A stretch of 64,000 nucleotides of DNA, from contig JAVHZZ010000008.1 of assembly GCA_036250195.1 (NCBI GenBank), forward strand, positions 3,219,934-3,283,933. Reading direction: 5' to 3'. Position numbers and translations under genes: made by a program. This DNA is from Mixophyes australis. Lineage: Eukaryota > Chordata > Amphibia > Anura > Limnodynastidae. A model generated the notes under the pieces. The model was not told where the DNA came from. It was given only the letters and a program-made list of their open reading frames with translations, and made no database searches. How positions within the stretch are numbered: position 1 is the first letter of the stretch; the number at the start of each line of letters is the position of its first letter. Positions 1 through 12,995 of the stretch are shown piece by piece.

Positions 1-377
1 GTAATAATATCTAGTATTATTATATGATGTGTCTGTAGATCAGTGTCTAGGAGGATAATTGGGGCACTGGTAAAGACTACTCGTCCATTACTGTGACAGG
101 ATAGTGAGACCCCATCTGTCACCTCTAAGTGAGAAGATTCTGTGCACTGTACAGATATCTGCCTACACTGCTGGTGGTTAGTGCGTGCACACTGCCACAT
201 TTACCTGACATCGTTCTATCGTTGATCGTGATGTTTAGAAAACCAAATCAACAGATGTGAACCAGCTTAACCGTAAGTGCTGTTACGTCTCATGGAACTG
301 AGCTGGACATAGATCAGATCTAGTACTGGGGGGTCTCCTTCAGTCAGTACCAGAGGCTCCGCTGACAGGAACCCCAG

Positions 378-740
378 ATATATCCAGGGTTATAACAAGA
401 TGCAGGAGGAAAACATTCTACAAAGGAAGAGAAGTATTAGAACACGAGGACATGTACTGACACTGGGGGGGAAGAGAAGTATTAGAACACGAGGACATGT
501 ACTGACACTGGGGGGAAGGAGGTTCAGAGGAGATGACTACACAGAAAGGGTAGTGGATAAGTGGAATAGCCTCCATCAGAGGTGGTAGAGGATAATACAG
601 TACAGTAATATAAACATGCTTGGGATAGACATAAGAATATCCTTACAAAGAACTAAGGATCACATAGGGTTGGAGGTTACCATAGGTTAAACAATGGGCA
701 GACTGGATGGGCCAAATGGTTCTTATCTGCATCAAATTCT
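378..740 (+). repeat. CR1/L2-like LINE 3'-end fragment with a 45-base tandem duplication
   Basis: The translated fragment ([38 protein letters not shown]) resembles the C-terminal tail after reverse transcriptase in CR1/L2-type LINEs. A related copy lies on the other strand at about 43010-43480. Bases 426-470 are repeated at 471-515 and keep the frame. Confidence 0.5.
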
Positions 741-2015
741 ATGTTTCTATGTCTACAGTAAAATGTGTCTGCACTATTGTGATTGGTTGAAGTTGTGACT
801 CTGGGTCCCAGGATTTGCACTATTACTTTGGTGAACATTCTGTATGTTGTGATGTCAGATGCCCCCACGTTTAACCTCTTCACTGCTAGGACAGATTAAC
901 TCCTAGAGAAAATGATCAGTCTGTGACCCCACTCCGGCTGCAGGTCAGTGATCTGAGCTATATTTTCACACAACTTGGTGCTTGTATGTAAAAAATATAA
1001 TAATATTAATAATAAATAGTTTAGATAAGTTTGTTATTTAAATCAGTTTAATCTTTTTTCTGGCAGATGCTCCCACATTTCAGAGGCTTTCTATGCAAAT
1101 AAGCAGGAGACAGATTCAGCATTCATTATAGTAATATGAAAATAAAGATTGCATTGTTCCTGACCACAATACTGGGCCGCCTGTGTTTACTGATAAGGGA
1201 ATACATGGAGATCACTTTAAAAATGAGGCCTGAGCAATAGACCCACATTTGTAAAGGTTTGTGTAGCCCCAATACTGGGTGATGTGACAGATTTTGGGTG
1301 ATGTCGTAGTCTGTGGGCGCGTGCTCTCACAGCGCTGCTAGTGGTTGACGTGTAGAAATGCTATGGGCCATATTCAATTAGGTTTCTGGTCCGTGGTAAC
1401 GCGCATCACCATGAAAAGTGCGCAGTATTGATGGTAATACGGTACAGCAATAACGTGGATTTCCCTACGCAACCCTATGGGGTGCGCATCAAAATCCATG
1501 TTATTCGGTACCGTGGGATTGATCTCACGGCCAGTTCCGGCACATTACTGCGGACCGGAAAACCTAAAAATAGGCCCCTATATGTTGATACATATCTCAC
1601 CTACTTTATTTTACCCATGTTATTTATTGCCATACTCTCCTGGAACGTCTGGGAGAATCCCGAGTTTCGGGTCGTCCTCTCAGACTCCTGGCAGAGGAGG
1701 ACCCCCCCCCCCCCCCCTCCCCTCCTGCTTCCTTAGTGTAGGTGTGGGCAGGGAGGCGAGGAATGAATCGCATCATTGCGCAAGTGGGAGGCGGGGCCGC
1801 GATGAAGCGAATCACAGCCACGCCTCCCACGCTTGGACCTCCCCTCTGAGTTCTATGAGGTGGGGGCAAAATTCAGCCATGTTTTACTGCCCTAACATCC
1901 TGCTAGGCTCTGGCGAGACTTTGCCAATAACCTATGTGTGTGATATGTGATTTATAATGTGGCATGTAATGAAATGGGTATAATATATGTGTGTGTGTGT
2001 GTGTGTGTCTGTCTA

Positions 2016-2061
<46 letters not shown>

Positions 2062-3430
2062 CAGGTGGGGGGGGGGGGGGGGGGGCAGGGTCCTTTAATT
2101 GCTTCCTCTCATTGTTTGCAGAGCACATTGGAGAAGTTTCACACCACCTTATACCAGCCCACTTCCACCACTGTACATAGTATAATAATAACATTTCTGT
2201 AACAACCATAAATCATCCTTCTCTACCTCGTGCTAGTTTGTAACTTTCCGCCACAGACGTAATAGTCACTTTGTATTGTTATGAAGTATAATCTGATTAG
2301 CAGCTCCCGTGGTCGTCTGATTGGGAAATTCAGCAGCCGGACTCTACTGGGAACATGGAGAAGGGAAACTTTCATGTCTGTTTTTCAGTTTTATCCAGCC
2401 CCATAACTGAAAGGTCGTCAACCAATATTTAATTTAATTCACTTTCCCGTCACTGATAAGCAGGTGATTCACAACATTATTATCCAGTTTCTGCTGCCCC
2501 ATAATTGCCCCAAAAGACAAGATATATACATAGCAGTTCTACTGCAGCACTAAGGGTTACCTGTTTTGCGGAGCGCTGCAACATTGTTTCCACAAAGTAA
2601 ACAGTAAAAGTAACAGTAGTGGCCGTGGCCTCTGATGTCTCCAGCTCACAAGTAAATAGGTTAGAAGCAACTTTAGTATATACTGAGCCTGCAGTAAAGT
2701 TAAAATAACAAGAACACTCTGCAAATTAAGTTTTGTCTGCAGTTTATAAATGTTTGATAGTTTATATTCAAATAGAGAGGAACCGACCCTCTGCCTCCAC
2801 CCCAAGACTGAATTCTGACCTCAGTACTTATTTATAGTATTAGTACTTATTTATAGTATTATTATATTATTATTCCTATTTATATGACAGCTACAATCAC
2901 ACAGAACTTGTGACCTCAGAAAGAGTCATGTGTGCTGGGGACGGCCCATTTCTTTATTGTAGTCATATTAAATGCAGCTGGATCTCTAATAGGGCACATT
3001 TATAAATATTGATGTCAGTTTTCCTAACTAGGTGTAACTGATAATTGAGGGACAAGTTTGACTTTTGTCTTTCACAGAATAACCTCCCGCTGTGTCTTTC
3101 AATAGCCTGTTGTATGGTGCAGCAGGGGGCTACTATGGGGATTTTAAAGACAGCCAGAAACATAGGAAGAGTCCTATTATGTGATAAGAGACCTGTATTC
3201 TGATATTCACCTTGTCACTTACGTTGTATGAGCTGAGCATTCTGGGACATCGCCGGAGAATTGCTCATTGCGTGTGATTGGATTATTTTTTTGTGGCTGG
3301 GATCCCTATTCTGTCAGCACTGATAGGTCACATTGACCTAGCGCCCTGCAGAGGGGATCATACATCTATTTATTCAGCAATTTAACCAATAAGAACATTG
3401 CTAAAATACATATTGTTGTGTTTAACAGGA
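741..3430. other. Gene-free stretch with repeats
   Basis: No coding exon supported. It contains an anuran-type dispersed element at about 1370-1620 (CCATATTCAATTAGG start, related to 37093-37255), a second at about 1625-1935 resembling those at 14916-15174 and 54930-55225, and microsatellites. Confidence 0.5.
1988..2085. repeat. TG / TA microsatellite followed by a 19-base G run
   Basis: Alternating TG, then TCTA, then TA dinucleotides, ending in G(19) at 2067-2085. Confidence 0.9.
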
Positions 3431-3796
3431 TTTTACACCTTCAGATTACTTTGACTTAATTGGCTTGTACATTCTCTCTTACTACTTATAAAGCGGTATA
3501 AATATATTTTGCTCCCTACTGTGGTTTTCAGCCATGACCGCGTACCATCAGGCCAAGGTGTCTCGTTTTGTTGTCTTGTGATACGACACCAAGCTGCTCT
3601 CTAGATACAATTGTATCCAATGCACAGAGTGCACCAGAGCCGGCTGGGTGCAAAGGAAATTAAACACTTGGCCCTGATGATATAAGGACATGGCTGAAAG
3701 ACAACAAGTCAACTAGAAAATATAAAATATATTTAATAAAAGTTGCAGAAGGGCTTGAACAAGACAATAAATTACAGTCATCTGAATCCGGCAGAT
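3431..3796. mobile_element. MITE-like inverted-repeat element, copy 1
   Basis: The left end (ACACCTTCAGATTACTTTGA) and the inverted right end (near ATTACAGTCATCTGAAT) are diverged inverted repeats. The interior (GATACGACACCAAG.TGCTC) matches the element at 9378-9711. Confidence 0.45.
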
Positions 3797-6050
3797 GATG
3801 CAACTAATGAGACATCCTCAGGGATAGGAGTAACCTGGGGTGATGCAATTACAGAGATAGGGGCCCCTGTGGTCCCCCTGTAGTAATAAGGAGCTGGAGT
3901 CTATGACCTGTCACATGTCAGCATCTTTATTCCCCCTATGAGGGGGGATTAGTGAGTGCAGACACTGCTGGGCACTTTCCAGCGACCGTATACCTGCATA
4001 TAAGGTTTGTGTAAAGTAGGGATCTCAGAATAATGTATAGGGAACGGGCTGAGGAATAGGGGATCCTAAGGTGAGAATGTAGAAGTAGACAAAGGTAGGA
4101 AACCTGCTGCCTCTCCAGTTGTAGAACTACAAGTCCCAGCATGCCCTTCAGCTGAAGCATTCTTACTGACTGACTAATAAGGACATGTTGGGACTTGGGC
4201 AGACGCTATACGTTGTAACTTAGCTTGTTGTTTTATTACAGATTCCTGCTCTGTCATGGGAAGATTACAGCAGTGACGTCAGGTTAGATCAGTGACTTGT
4301 ACTACCTGCACCCAGGGTCTGGAGCGGGATCACAGCGCTGGTTTGCTCAGGAAACCACCAGCCAAGAATAACTAAATCCATCTTCTGACATCAGTAATTC
4401 AATATATTCCTTTAGTTACAGTTTATCAACCTGAATCATTATTTTAAAATTACAAAATAAATGACTGACATATGGAGTATCAGTGAGTGCGGGTTGTCTG
4501 GGGCCCAGAGCTTAGGGGCCACAGCTCCTTCCACCATCCACAGAGCAGCAATTATACCCTTACAGAAACCTGAATTACTGTGACTTTTCCAGGTACAAAT
4601 ATTCCCAGGGATCTATCTTCAAACCATGAAACTTGACAACTATGGATGTGGGACAGACTTACGCAGAAACATGGCAGCATGCTGTGAGCAACGTCTGATT
4701 TTATACAGAGCCTTAACCAACATCAAAACAAATGTATGGTAGCATAAATATTGTTGCTAGGATTGAAGTGGATTATATTGGAAACACGTCTGGCTGCGGG
4801 CAGAATATACTTCACTTTCATCCTATTATAAACCTGCTGACTATACACTGTAATAAGGTGATAATGCATAATGTATGAATGGTGTCATGCGGTCATTGTT
4901 CCGTGTCCTGCCCCGGCTCTGTCTCTATCTTTATAGATATATGACCTAACTTATGGAATGACAGAGCTATAGAATATCATCTCTTTCATGTGGTAACTAC
5001 GGCTTTGTAACATTACCCTGAAGTTGGTTTTGTATTACGCCCCCTGCAGACCATACATTGTATCTGTGATTATACTGGGGGGGGGGGGGGGGGGGGGGGT
5101 AGATGCTGCTACATCTCTCCTTAAATTAAAGTGATACCTCACTAAAAGTACCTTACAGGACAGCGCCCTAGTGGCCGCATTGTAAAATACTGACTTGAAT
5201 TTTTGGGAGCTAAGCCTCTGTTAGACATGGGTACAGGGTACACCTCTGATTTAGTTAGCTGCCTGTATACAATATCTTATATAATCAGCTGATAAGATGT
5301 CACAGAAATATTTATAGTAAGACAACAGTTCTATACAATATCTGCAGTTATGACCAGTTCCTCTATCTGTTACCAGAGTATCTGTTTATGTCTTTTTACA
5401 ACGGGGTGGATGGAAAATTGCATTATGGGTACTTGGCATTAAAACGGGGGTTGGCGGCTCGGTTGCTGCTGATACATTAGTTTTAGGTGGACGTTCTCTT
5501 GCTGTGGTGTGAAAATACATCACAGATCAGACCACGTGGGGGGGGGTCTGGTGTTTATGGCCTATAGACTGGGAAAGGCAAATAATCCCTGGAAGAGATA
5601 CTGGAATTAGTGACTCTGTTGTCAGATAAAAGTAAGAAATGGAACAATAGACAGATGTGAGGGAGGTGGGGGGTCACAATGACATGTAATATCTCCAGAA
5701 AGGGCCTCATTCACTGAGTCTAGAACCAGATGTCTGATAACATAATCCAGTATTACAGGAAACTCCAACAGTCGCCGTTCCTCAGTGTAGTCACTATATA
5801 GTTATACCGAGTGTATCTCACATCCCATCACTGCTAGTTATATTGGTCACATATTTGAGCCTATAATCACCCTTCTCAGGCAGCCATTAAATTACCAATT
5901 TCGTATTCAGATGAGCACAAAAGAAAACTTCCGACTTATCTCACTCGACTCATTGTTCCAGAAGCGTCTTCTCTGGCTGCTATTTTGTATGTTGAATGTA
6001 CATAACACAGACCTGTAGTTATATGTGTGGATGACATATACAGGCGTTAG
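3797..6050. other. Gene-free stretch
   Basis: No coding exon supported. Contains a 23-base G run at 5077-5099 and unique-looking AT-rich DNA. Confidence 0.5.
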
Positions 6051-6490
6051 GCCGGGTACACGTTACAGGGTGTTCGGACAATTATTGGGCCAATCACCCG
6101 ATAAACGACCGTTCGGCCCGATATCACATTAGTGTGTACGCTCCAATGATGAACAACTGCAAAGCTCATCATATCGTTTCATTTGATTTTTAAACTCCAC
6201 TAAAAATCTCGTTCAACGATGGAACAACGTTGTTCCAATCCTGCAGTGTGTAAGCAATCACCGCCGGCAGTGTCCATAGATCTCTATGGAGTGTGCAGAG
6301 TCGGGATCTTTTCATCCGATGGTTATGACAGATGAAGATCACAGATCTGAGGGTAAAACTTGTAACACGTGTATAGTGTGTGCACAGGAATCAGCTGCTG
6401 ATTGGGACTTTCAGTCATTTGTAAAATCGTTAAAGATGTTGCAGTGTTGTGTACCCCTATCATTGCGTGTCTCCCGACAGCGGGTGTGCG
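6051..6490. mobile_element. GGGTACAC-type MITE, diverged copy
   Basis: Starts GCCGGGTACACGTTACAGG and shares long segments with 17517-17926 (AACGATGGAAC, GTGTACGCTCC, CAGATGAAGATCACAGATCTGA). The right terminal repeat is not recognisable. Confidence 0.45.
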
Positions 6491-9377
6491 GGCTGTGCTG
6501 GTCCTAACATAATCCACTCGTGATAACACTTTAACATTCCAGGTTTTCAATAGCAGATTCTGGACACTAACTTCCAGGTGTCAGGGAGCTTCATCTAATA
6601 ATTATACAGCCCCAAGCTGTTCCCCAATAATTATAATTATCCCTTCATAAACCTGGTACATCTCTGGCAGGACATATATATATATATATATATATATCTC
6701 CTGATGTCTGATTTCCCGCTCACTATCCCGCATTCCTGTAACGTGTGATCCCGGAGCCTCAACCTGCCCAGTAATTGTTCCTTCCCAGCCGCCGGGCGCA
6801 CAGCCGGCGTGTTGCCACAGGGAAGCGAATCTTCCTGCTCTCACGCCCATCTCCCCGGGACACTGATCCCCAGCACTGCAGCCTGGTGTGAGATCTCCGA
6901 TCACACAACAGTGTGAAGTCAGGAAGAAGTGTTGTCTCTGAGGTGAAGCTATTTGGAGTCTTATTGAGACCCTGAGAAATCTATTTTGGGCGGGTGGAGG
7001 AAACAGAATGTTTGAGGTGCTAAACAACTGGTCACTTGTGACACTGATGTGACCCACTGTTATATCACCCCATAAAGTACACCCTGTACTTCCTCTAGGT
7101 CCTAAATAAGGTGAAACAGTTCTAGGAATCTAATCCCACTTTCCTAGTTCATCTGGCTGCATCAGGAGATAGGGAAATAAGAATTAACAGTTAACAATTT
7201 TTAGGAATATAAATAAAAATAAAAACCGTCAGACCTGGGGATACCATGGTACGTGATAATCATAGACTTGTACACGGGGTTACAGACCGGGCCGTGGCCT
7301 GCGCTTCTACGCAGAGCTCCGCGGTAAAACAGCGTCTGGATGTTTAGCCGTCTGAGATCGTCCTTTTTGCTGATCCCTATACTTGTGCCACGTAGGGATT
7401 CCTCATTTGACAATTAAAAAAAATAAGAAGGTCCAGGAGTTTCTTTTGGGCTTTAACGGTAAATTTATTTAGTAGCTGTTTGGTATAGAGGTGGAACAGA
7501 GATCCTAAAATGATTTATTGTTCAAAGCAGAGTTCATGCCAGGAAGCTGATTGTGCGAGTTCAGGAAGTAAGCCAGTAGATTGCAAGCTTCTGTGGACGG
7601 CTAATGTCTGCTTTTTTGTTTTTTCTGTTATCAGTTATGTAAAGTTATGTGCACTCAGTGGCCTAAATAAGATGCAAATCAGTATATTTTCTGCATTGAA
7701 GCACAATATACCATAGTGTAAATAATGTACATTATTCAGAATATCAGAATTTGTACCATTGGGAGTTTTTGTAGATAGAATTCCTAACATCGCTCTTATG
7801 TTTGTTTATATATGTTTAATAAGTCTACACCCTAACCCCCGAAAAGCCCCCGTCCCCACCACAGTCATACGGTGCATGTGTTAGACCCCTGTGATTTGGG
7901 AGATACTTACCCCCCCCGAGCACCTGTTTGATGATCCTCCAGGTGTGATGTGGGATTGTCAGATAGAAGATACAGTTTGGCAGCATCTGTCCCATATATG
8001 TCCTGTCTAAGTGTTGGGACAGAGGAACCTGGTAACCTGGGAAGAAACGTTTCCCCCACTGACACATCCCTGGACAACATATGGACAGATCACGCTGTGA
8101 ACTGTGGCCTCGCTCGGCAGGTGCCCACACACAAGCTGACCATAGGCAAACCGAGGGGGGGGGGGGCTCCTAGTGCCTGGAAACCCCCTCCAAGCCTGGG
8201 GCACTGTATAATTGAGGTGGCTGGATCCTGCCCCGCTTCACACAGCTCTGCTTGAAAAGGGAGAGCTGTGTGCACCTAACAGTAGTGCACGCAGCATTGC
8301 CCATGTATATTATGGGGATAGGAAGAGTTGGAGAGCAGCCAAGCACTGTCTGATATTATAGCCACGCCCCAATGCATGCTGGGCACGCCCACTGGCGGCG
8401 TGGTGTGGAAACCTCCCTCTACAAATCCTGCGTTTGCCCCTGACTGACAGTTGTCACCAGACAATCTAATTCTCGGGGACCCCAGTAAATGACTAGTTTG
8501 ATTTTCATCTGATCTGCTGGTAGCTTATGGGCCTTAAACGCGGAAATATCAGGTCGATATTGGTGCTAATATCCCTGTTTTATCTCCCTTATCAGGACAT
8601 CTACATTTATCAGTGTAGTTCAATATTATGAAGATCAAAATGTATTATTTTCTATTACTACCTTAAAACACTGGAGAGACCCTGATGTGAGCGATCCTAA
8701 CAGGACCCATATGGATCAGCGCAAAATCTGTACTGACAACAGATTACCGGTATCTGCTGTAAATGGCCGAGCGGTCACTATTCAGGGTGAGCGCAGAGCG
8801 GGGGCCCAGGTGGGTGGAGTCCTCACCGGACCCTTAAATATGTCGTCCCCCCCCATCCCCCGTCCCCCTTCCTGCTTGAAATATATATGGAAGAGACAGT
8901 GTTACCAATTTCATGATCCCTGTATAAAATCTCTGGAGTTATGTTCTCAGTCCTTTCAGGAAGCTCATAGACACCCGCTACCCCTGACAAATCTACCGTG
9001 AAATGCTGTAACTCTGCGCAGGCGCTAAGCACCTCCCCTGCGCCCACTGTCCGCCTGGACTATTCTCTGATTTATGATGACGACCTCCTATAGGAAACAG
9101 CGGCTCCCGAGATTATCTCAGACACACAGAGATTTGTTTAGGCAAAAAAAGTATCACAGTGACCGTCTGTGCCCCGGTTGCTGCCGGTATCGCTCCTCTG
9201 TGTACACAGAAACAATGAGCAAATATTCCTGATTACGGATCAATAAGAACGTCATTGAGAAATCACACTAGAGGCGAATGTTTCAATAATGTTAATCAAA
9301 TAGAAATGTAACATAAATTTGTTAAACAGATGAACAACAGGTTTTGTGAAAAGATTCTTTTTTTATGAATATTTTAA
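6491..9377. other. Gene-free stretch
   Basis: No coding exon supported. Contains a TA microsatellite at about 6674-6698, a small CpG-containing patch at about 6715-6890 (possible promoter, not assignable) and a 12-base G run at 8155-8166. Confidence 0.4.
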
Positions 9378-9711
9378 GGCTACTTTCCACCTTCAGATAA
9401 CTTCAGCTCATTGACTTGTAAATGCTCTACTGCAAGTTGTAGGAAATAAATAGCATTTTCCGTCAATCTCTTATTGTCTCCAGCCATGTATATATATCAT
9501 CAGGCGGAGTGTGTGTTCTGTTACCAGGGGATACGACACAAAGATGCTCCCTGGATACAAATGTAACCAGTGCAGAAGTGGTATCTGGGGAAACAAGAAT
9601 AACATTTCTACCTGATGATACAAATATAACATAAGAAAGATAATGTAATGTACTCAGTAAATGAAGGCTTGTTTATGCCAATAAGTTAAAGTCATCTGTA
9701 GGTGGAAACCT
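9378..9711. mobile_element. MITE-like inverted-repeat element, copy 2
   Basis: The ends CCACCTTCAGATAACTT and AAAGTCATCTGTAGGTGG are inverted repeats of each other. The interior is shared with 3431-3796 (GATACGACACAAAGATGCTC). No ORF of note. Confidence 0.5.
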
Positions 9712-12370
9712 TTCTAAATGTCAGAAAATGACTGTCAGAGACAAATCATACGACACAAACAGATTTCAATAATGGATTCAAGAAAAGCAGCGTCTTTATC
9801 CAATTAGCCGTCTCCATTCAATAAATAAATCTATATGTAAAATGTATTCATCATTTATGCTATAAAAACGCATTACTATTTGTAAATAAATTCTATGTCA
9901 TATAGATTTCCTAATACCAAATAAAATTAGTGTACTTCTATGTCAATATTATTTTAAAGTTTTCATGATTATTTGGCCACTGGGAGGCGCTGTTCCAATG
10001 GAGTTTAGGGCTGGTGAGAAGCAGTAAGTTTGGCAGCCCCTCATTTATGCTCATTTTTAATTTTCTAATTTTAAACCTGCAGAGAAATTTAGTTTATTTG
10101 TGCAGAGTAAGATACATCCTTGTGGTTACTGACTATTCACTGATACCATATAAAACGTATCCTGCCCATAACTAGGTCGCAGAGTTCGCCCCCAGATTGT
10201 GGACTTTCGTTTTCCTGGGCTGATATTTTATTCATTAGCTGACGTGAGACGGACACATTGGAAGTGACAGTCGGTGCAGCAGGAAACCAGTTTGTGGCTC
10301 ATACATGGCCCCAGGGACACTCAGTGTTCACTTAATTATCTGTACAATCTGCTCTGTGTCTCCCAGATGCTCAGCTCACCCTCTAAAGCTGGTAACACAC
10401 AGGACCCAGGAACAATACATTACAATCCCATGTAATCTCTATTTCTGATGAAATATTCTATTAATAATACACTTAGAATCTTATCTGCCGTCATGTTCTA
10501 TGTTTCTAAGTGTCTTATTAATAGAATATTTCATCAGATATTGGGATTTCATTCTTTTTTAGTAATTTCTTTACCGGTACAATTCACCATGGATCAATGA
10601 CTAATGTTCATATCCTGATCAGCCATTGACTTATTTCCTCCCCCTACAAATACAGCGTCTCTCGGAGTCGACCTCTATCTATTGTTAAACAGGGATTACT
10701 TGTTCCTGTAGGGGATGTATGATGGATACTTTGTATCATTCACATGATCTGTCATTGTCCTGTGGGGTCTTAGTTATTGTCTGTACCCCCAGAGGCTGCT
10801 CTAGAGACCGGTGCAGGTGAAGAGGGTTCGGTCTGAGGAGTAGTATGGATGGGGGGTTTGTTCTGCCTAAACGGGGACAGTTAGGAGTTATGTATTTATA
10901 ACAAATGCTTCTGTGTGATGTCACAAACCCGCTTTACACAAGTGCGCACAATGTCGCAGAGATCTGTCTGAGGGGTAACGTGACCTAGTTTACAGGGGGT
11001 TGAAGTTTGCACTTTCTGGAGGGATGTGTGCGGTGGATCAGACGGTTCCCTGCTGAGGACGGATTAGGTGCATGAATGGAGTAATGTGATTTGGTTACGT
11101 TGGAGCTGGCAGGAGGGGAGAGGGCTCCTAGTGAGATGGTCCCAGCTCTATGGGGGCCAAACAGCATTTTTGTCCCTACAGAAAGAGAGGAGACAGCGAC
11201 AACCAGACCTCATCCTTTACTTTCTATAGGACACATTATGCTGCGTGTAACAGTACATTTCTTATAGTCAATAGCTTCAAACACACAAAATTGACGCCCA
11301 TAGTAATTATAAAGTCCGCTCACTCTTGTGGATGATTTAAGACTTGACTTAAGATTTAAGATTGAATGAGTAGTTTAAGAGAAAAACAGAGATGTTAAAA
11401 ATGAAGGTGGAGATGTAAAAGTGGTCAGAGGTTGAACTTTAAAGTGAGGTTTTTACTGTTCCCAGAGCATCTGTAAATGTTGACATATCCCCTTTTATGG
11501 GGTGTTGAGTATGAACTTTGAAAACAAACAAACAAACTTTGATTCTTTCCATTTGCATTTTATGTTTTCAGCTGCCAAATTGTCAGTTTGTTGACAATTC
11601 TCCCTTCATTGTGGTAACTGCAGCGCCACCTAGTCTGTCATAACTGTGAAAAACACAACTCCTACACGTGTTACATGAAAGTTACTTTCCTGAGCTATAT
11701 AAAGAGCAGATTTTGTTGCTGATGCCATCGGTCCCTCCAGCTGTTGTGGAACAACATGTCACAGACTTCCCTGCCAGCCAGAGGCAGTGCTGAGACTTGT
11801 AGTTCTACACCAGCTGGAGGCACACACCTTTTATATGCTATAAAGCTGTCAGCGGCTGTGTATAATGATTGCACGGTGTTGGCTCAGCCGGAGGGTTGTT
11901 CCCTCCTCTCCCAGGTGGCCTCAGCCCTATAATAACATCGGTGCAGAGACGCTGACAATGTGCGCACTGTGCGCTGGATCCACTGCACACAGACCGGAGC
12001 CGGAGGATGAGGCCCGGACTCTGGAGGAACAATGTTATTCTGTTCAGGAAATAAGAGCCCATTAAGGACGTCTGTTTATCTTACATCGTGGTAGAGGGGA
12101 CTGTGCTGGAACTGGTGCTTAGATGAAGATGAGGATTAGTTTGGCTGTAACGGCTCTTTCTGTACTGAGTTATACATACGTGTTATATGCGGATCGTTCC
12201 CTCTAATATTTGTATTATATGATTTATATGGTTTTATGTTGTGCATAAACACACTGAATGATATGTCTCCCGGCTAGAGCAGGACGTTCTCCTGCATTCC
12301 TGCCCACCTCCTAGTGAAGTCGGCGTGATGGGGTCTTCTATGACCTGATTCGTCGCTTCATTTCAGCCCC
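9712..12370. other. Gene-free stretch
   Basis: No coding exon supported apart from a weak signal-peptide-like reading frame at 12123. Contains the hairpin at 10444-10538 and a fold-back element at about 11728-11822 whose ends both read around CTCCAGCTG / CAGCTGGAG. Confidence 0.4.
10444..10538. repeat. 35-base-arm hairpin element
   Basis: The arms at 10444-10478 and 10504-10538 are reverse complements with one mismatch, around a 25-base loop. Probably a small palindromic MITE. Confidence 0.7.
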
Positions 12371-12695
12371 ATCATCATCATCATCAGTTTATATAGCGCC
12401 ACTAATTCTGCAGCGCTGTACAGATAACTCATTCACATCAGTCCCTGCCCTATTGGAGCTTACAGTCTAATTCTTTAACATAGACAGAGAGAGACAGACT
12501 AGGGTCAGTTTGTTGGCAGCCAATTAACCTACCAGTATGTTTTTGGAGTGTGGGAGGAAACCAGAGCACCCAGAGGAAACCCACACAAACACGGGGAGAA
12601 CATACAAACTCCACACAGATAAGGCCATGGTTGGGAATTGAACTCATGACCCCAGCGGTTGTGAGGCAGAAGTGCTAATCACTGAGCCACTAAGC
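12371..12695 (-). mobile_element. tRNA-headed SINE-like repeat, full-length copy
   Basis: On the minus strand it begins with a tRNA-like head (A-box-like and B-box GTTCAATTCCC), continues through a GTGGGTTTCCTC..GTGTTTG region, and ends with GCGCTATATAAA and an ATG/ATC repeat tail. Related copies are at 56854-58144 (interrupted) and 47631-47720 (tail only). Confidence 0.65.
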
Positions 12696-12995
12696 AATAT
12701 AGCAGTGATATGCTGTCACAGGATAGAATGTCTGAGGCCATTGTTTAACCTGAGACCAGGGGACATCAATGTTCTATCTGTGCTAAATGCACAATAATGT
12801 TAATATTACATTGTAAGTTACATGAATAATAGAAGTCAGTGAGGCTGCAGGTGCAAGAAATCCGAGGGGACTTGTAATATCTATAATAGTTTACAGTAGG
12901 GAGTACGTTATACACAGGACTGGCAAATAAACACTGAACTCACTGTTTATACAGATATTAACATGTCTTGTTTACTATATCACAACGGTCACATT

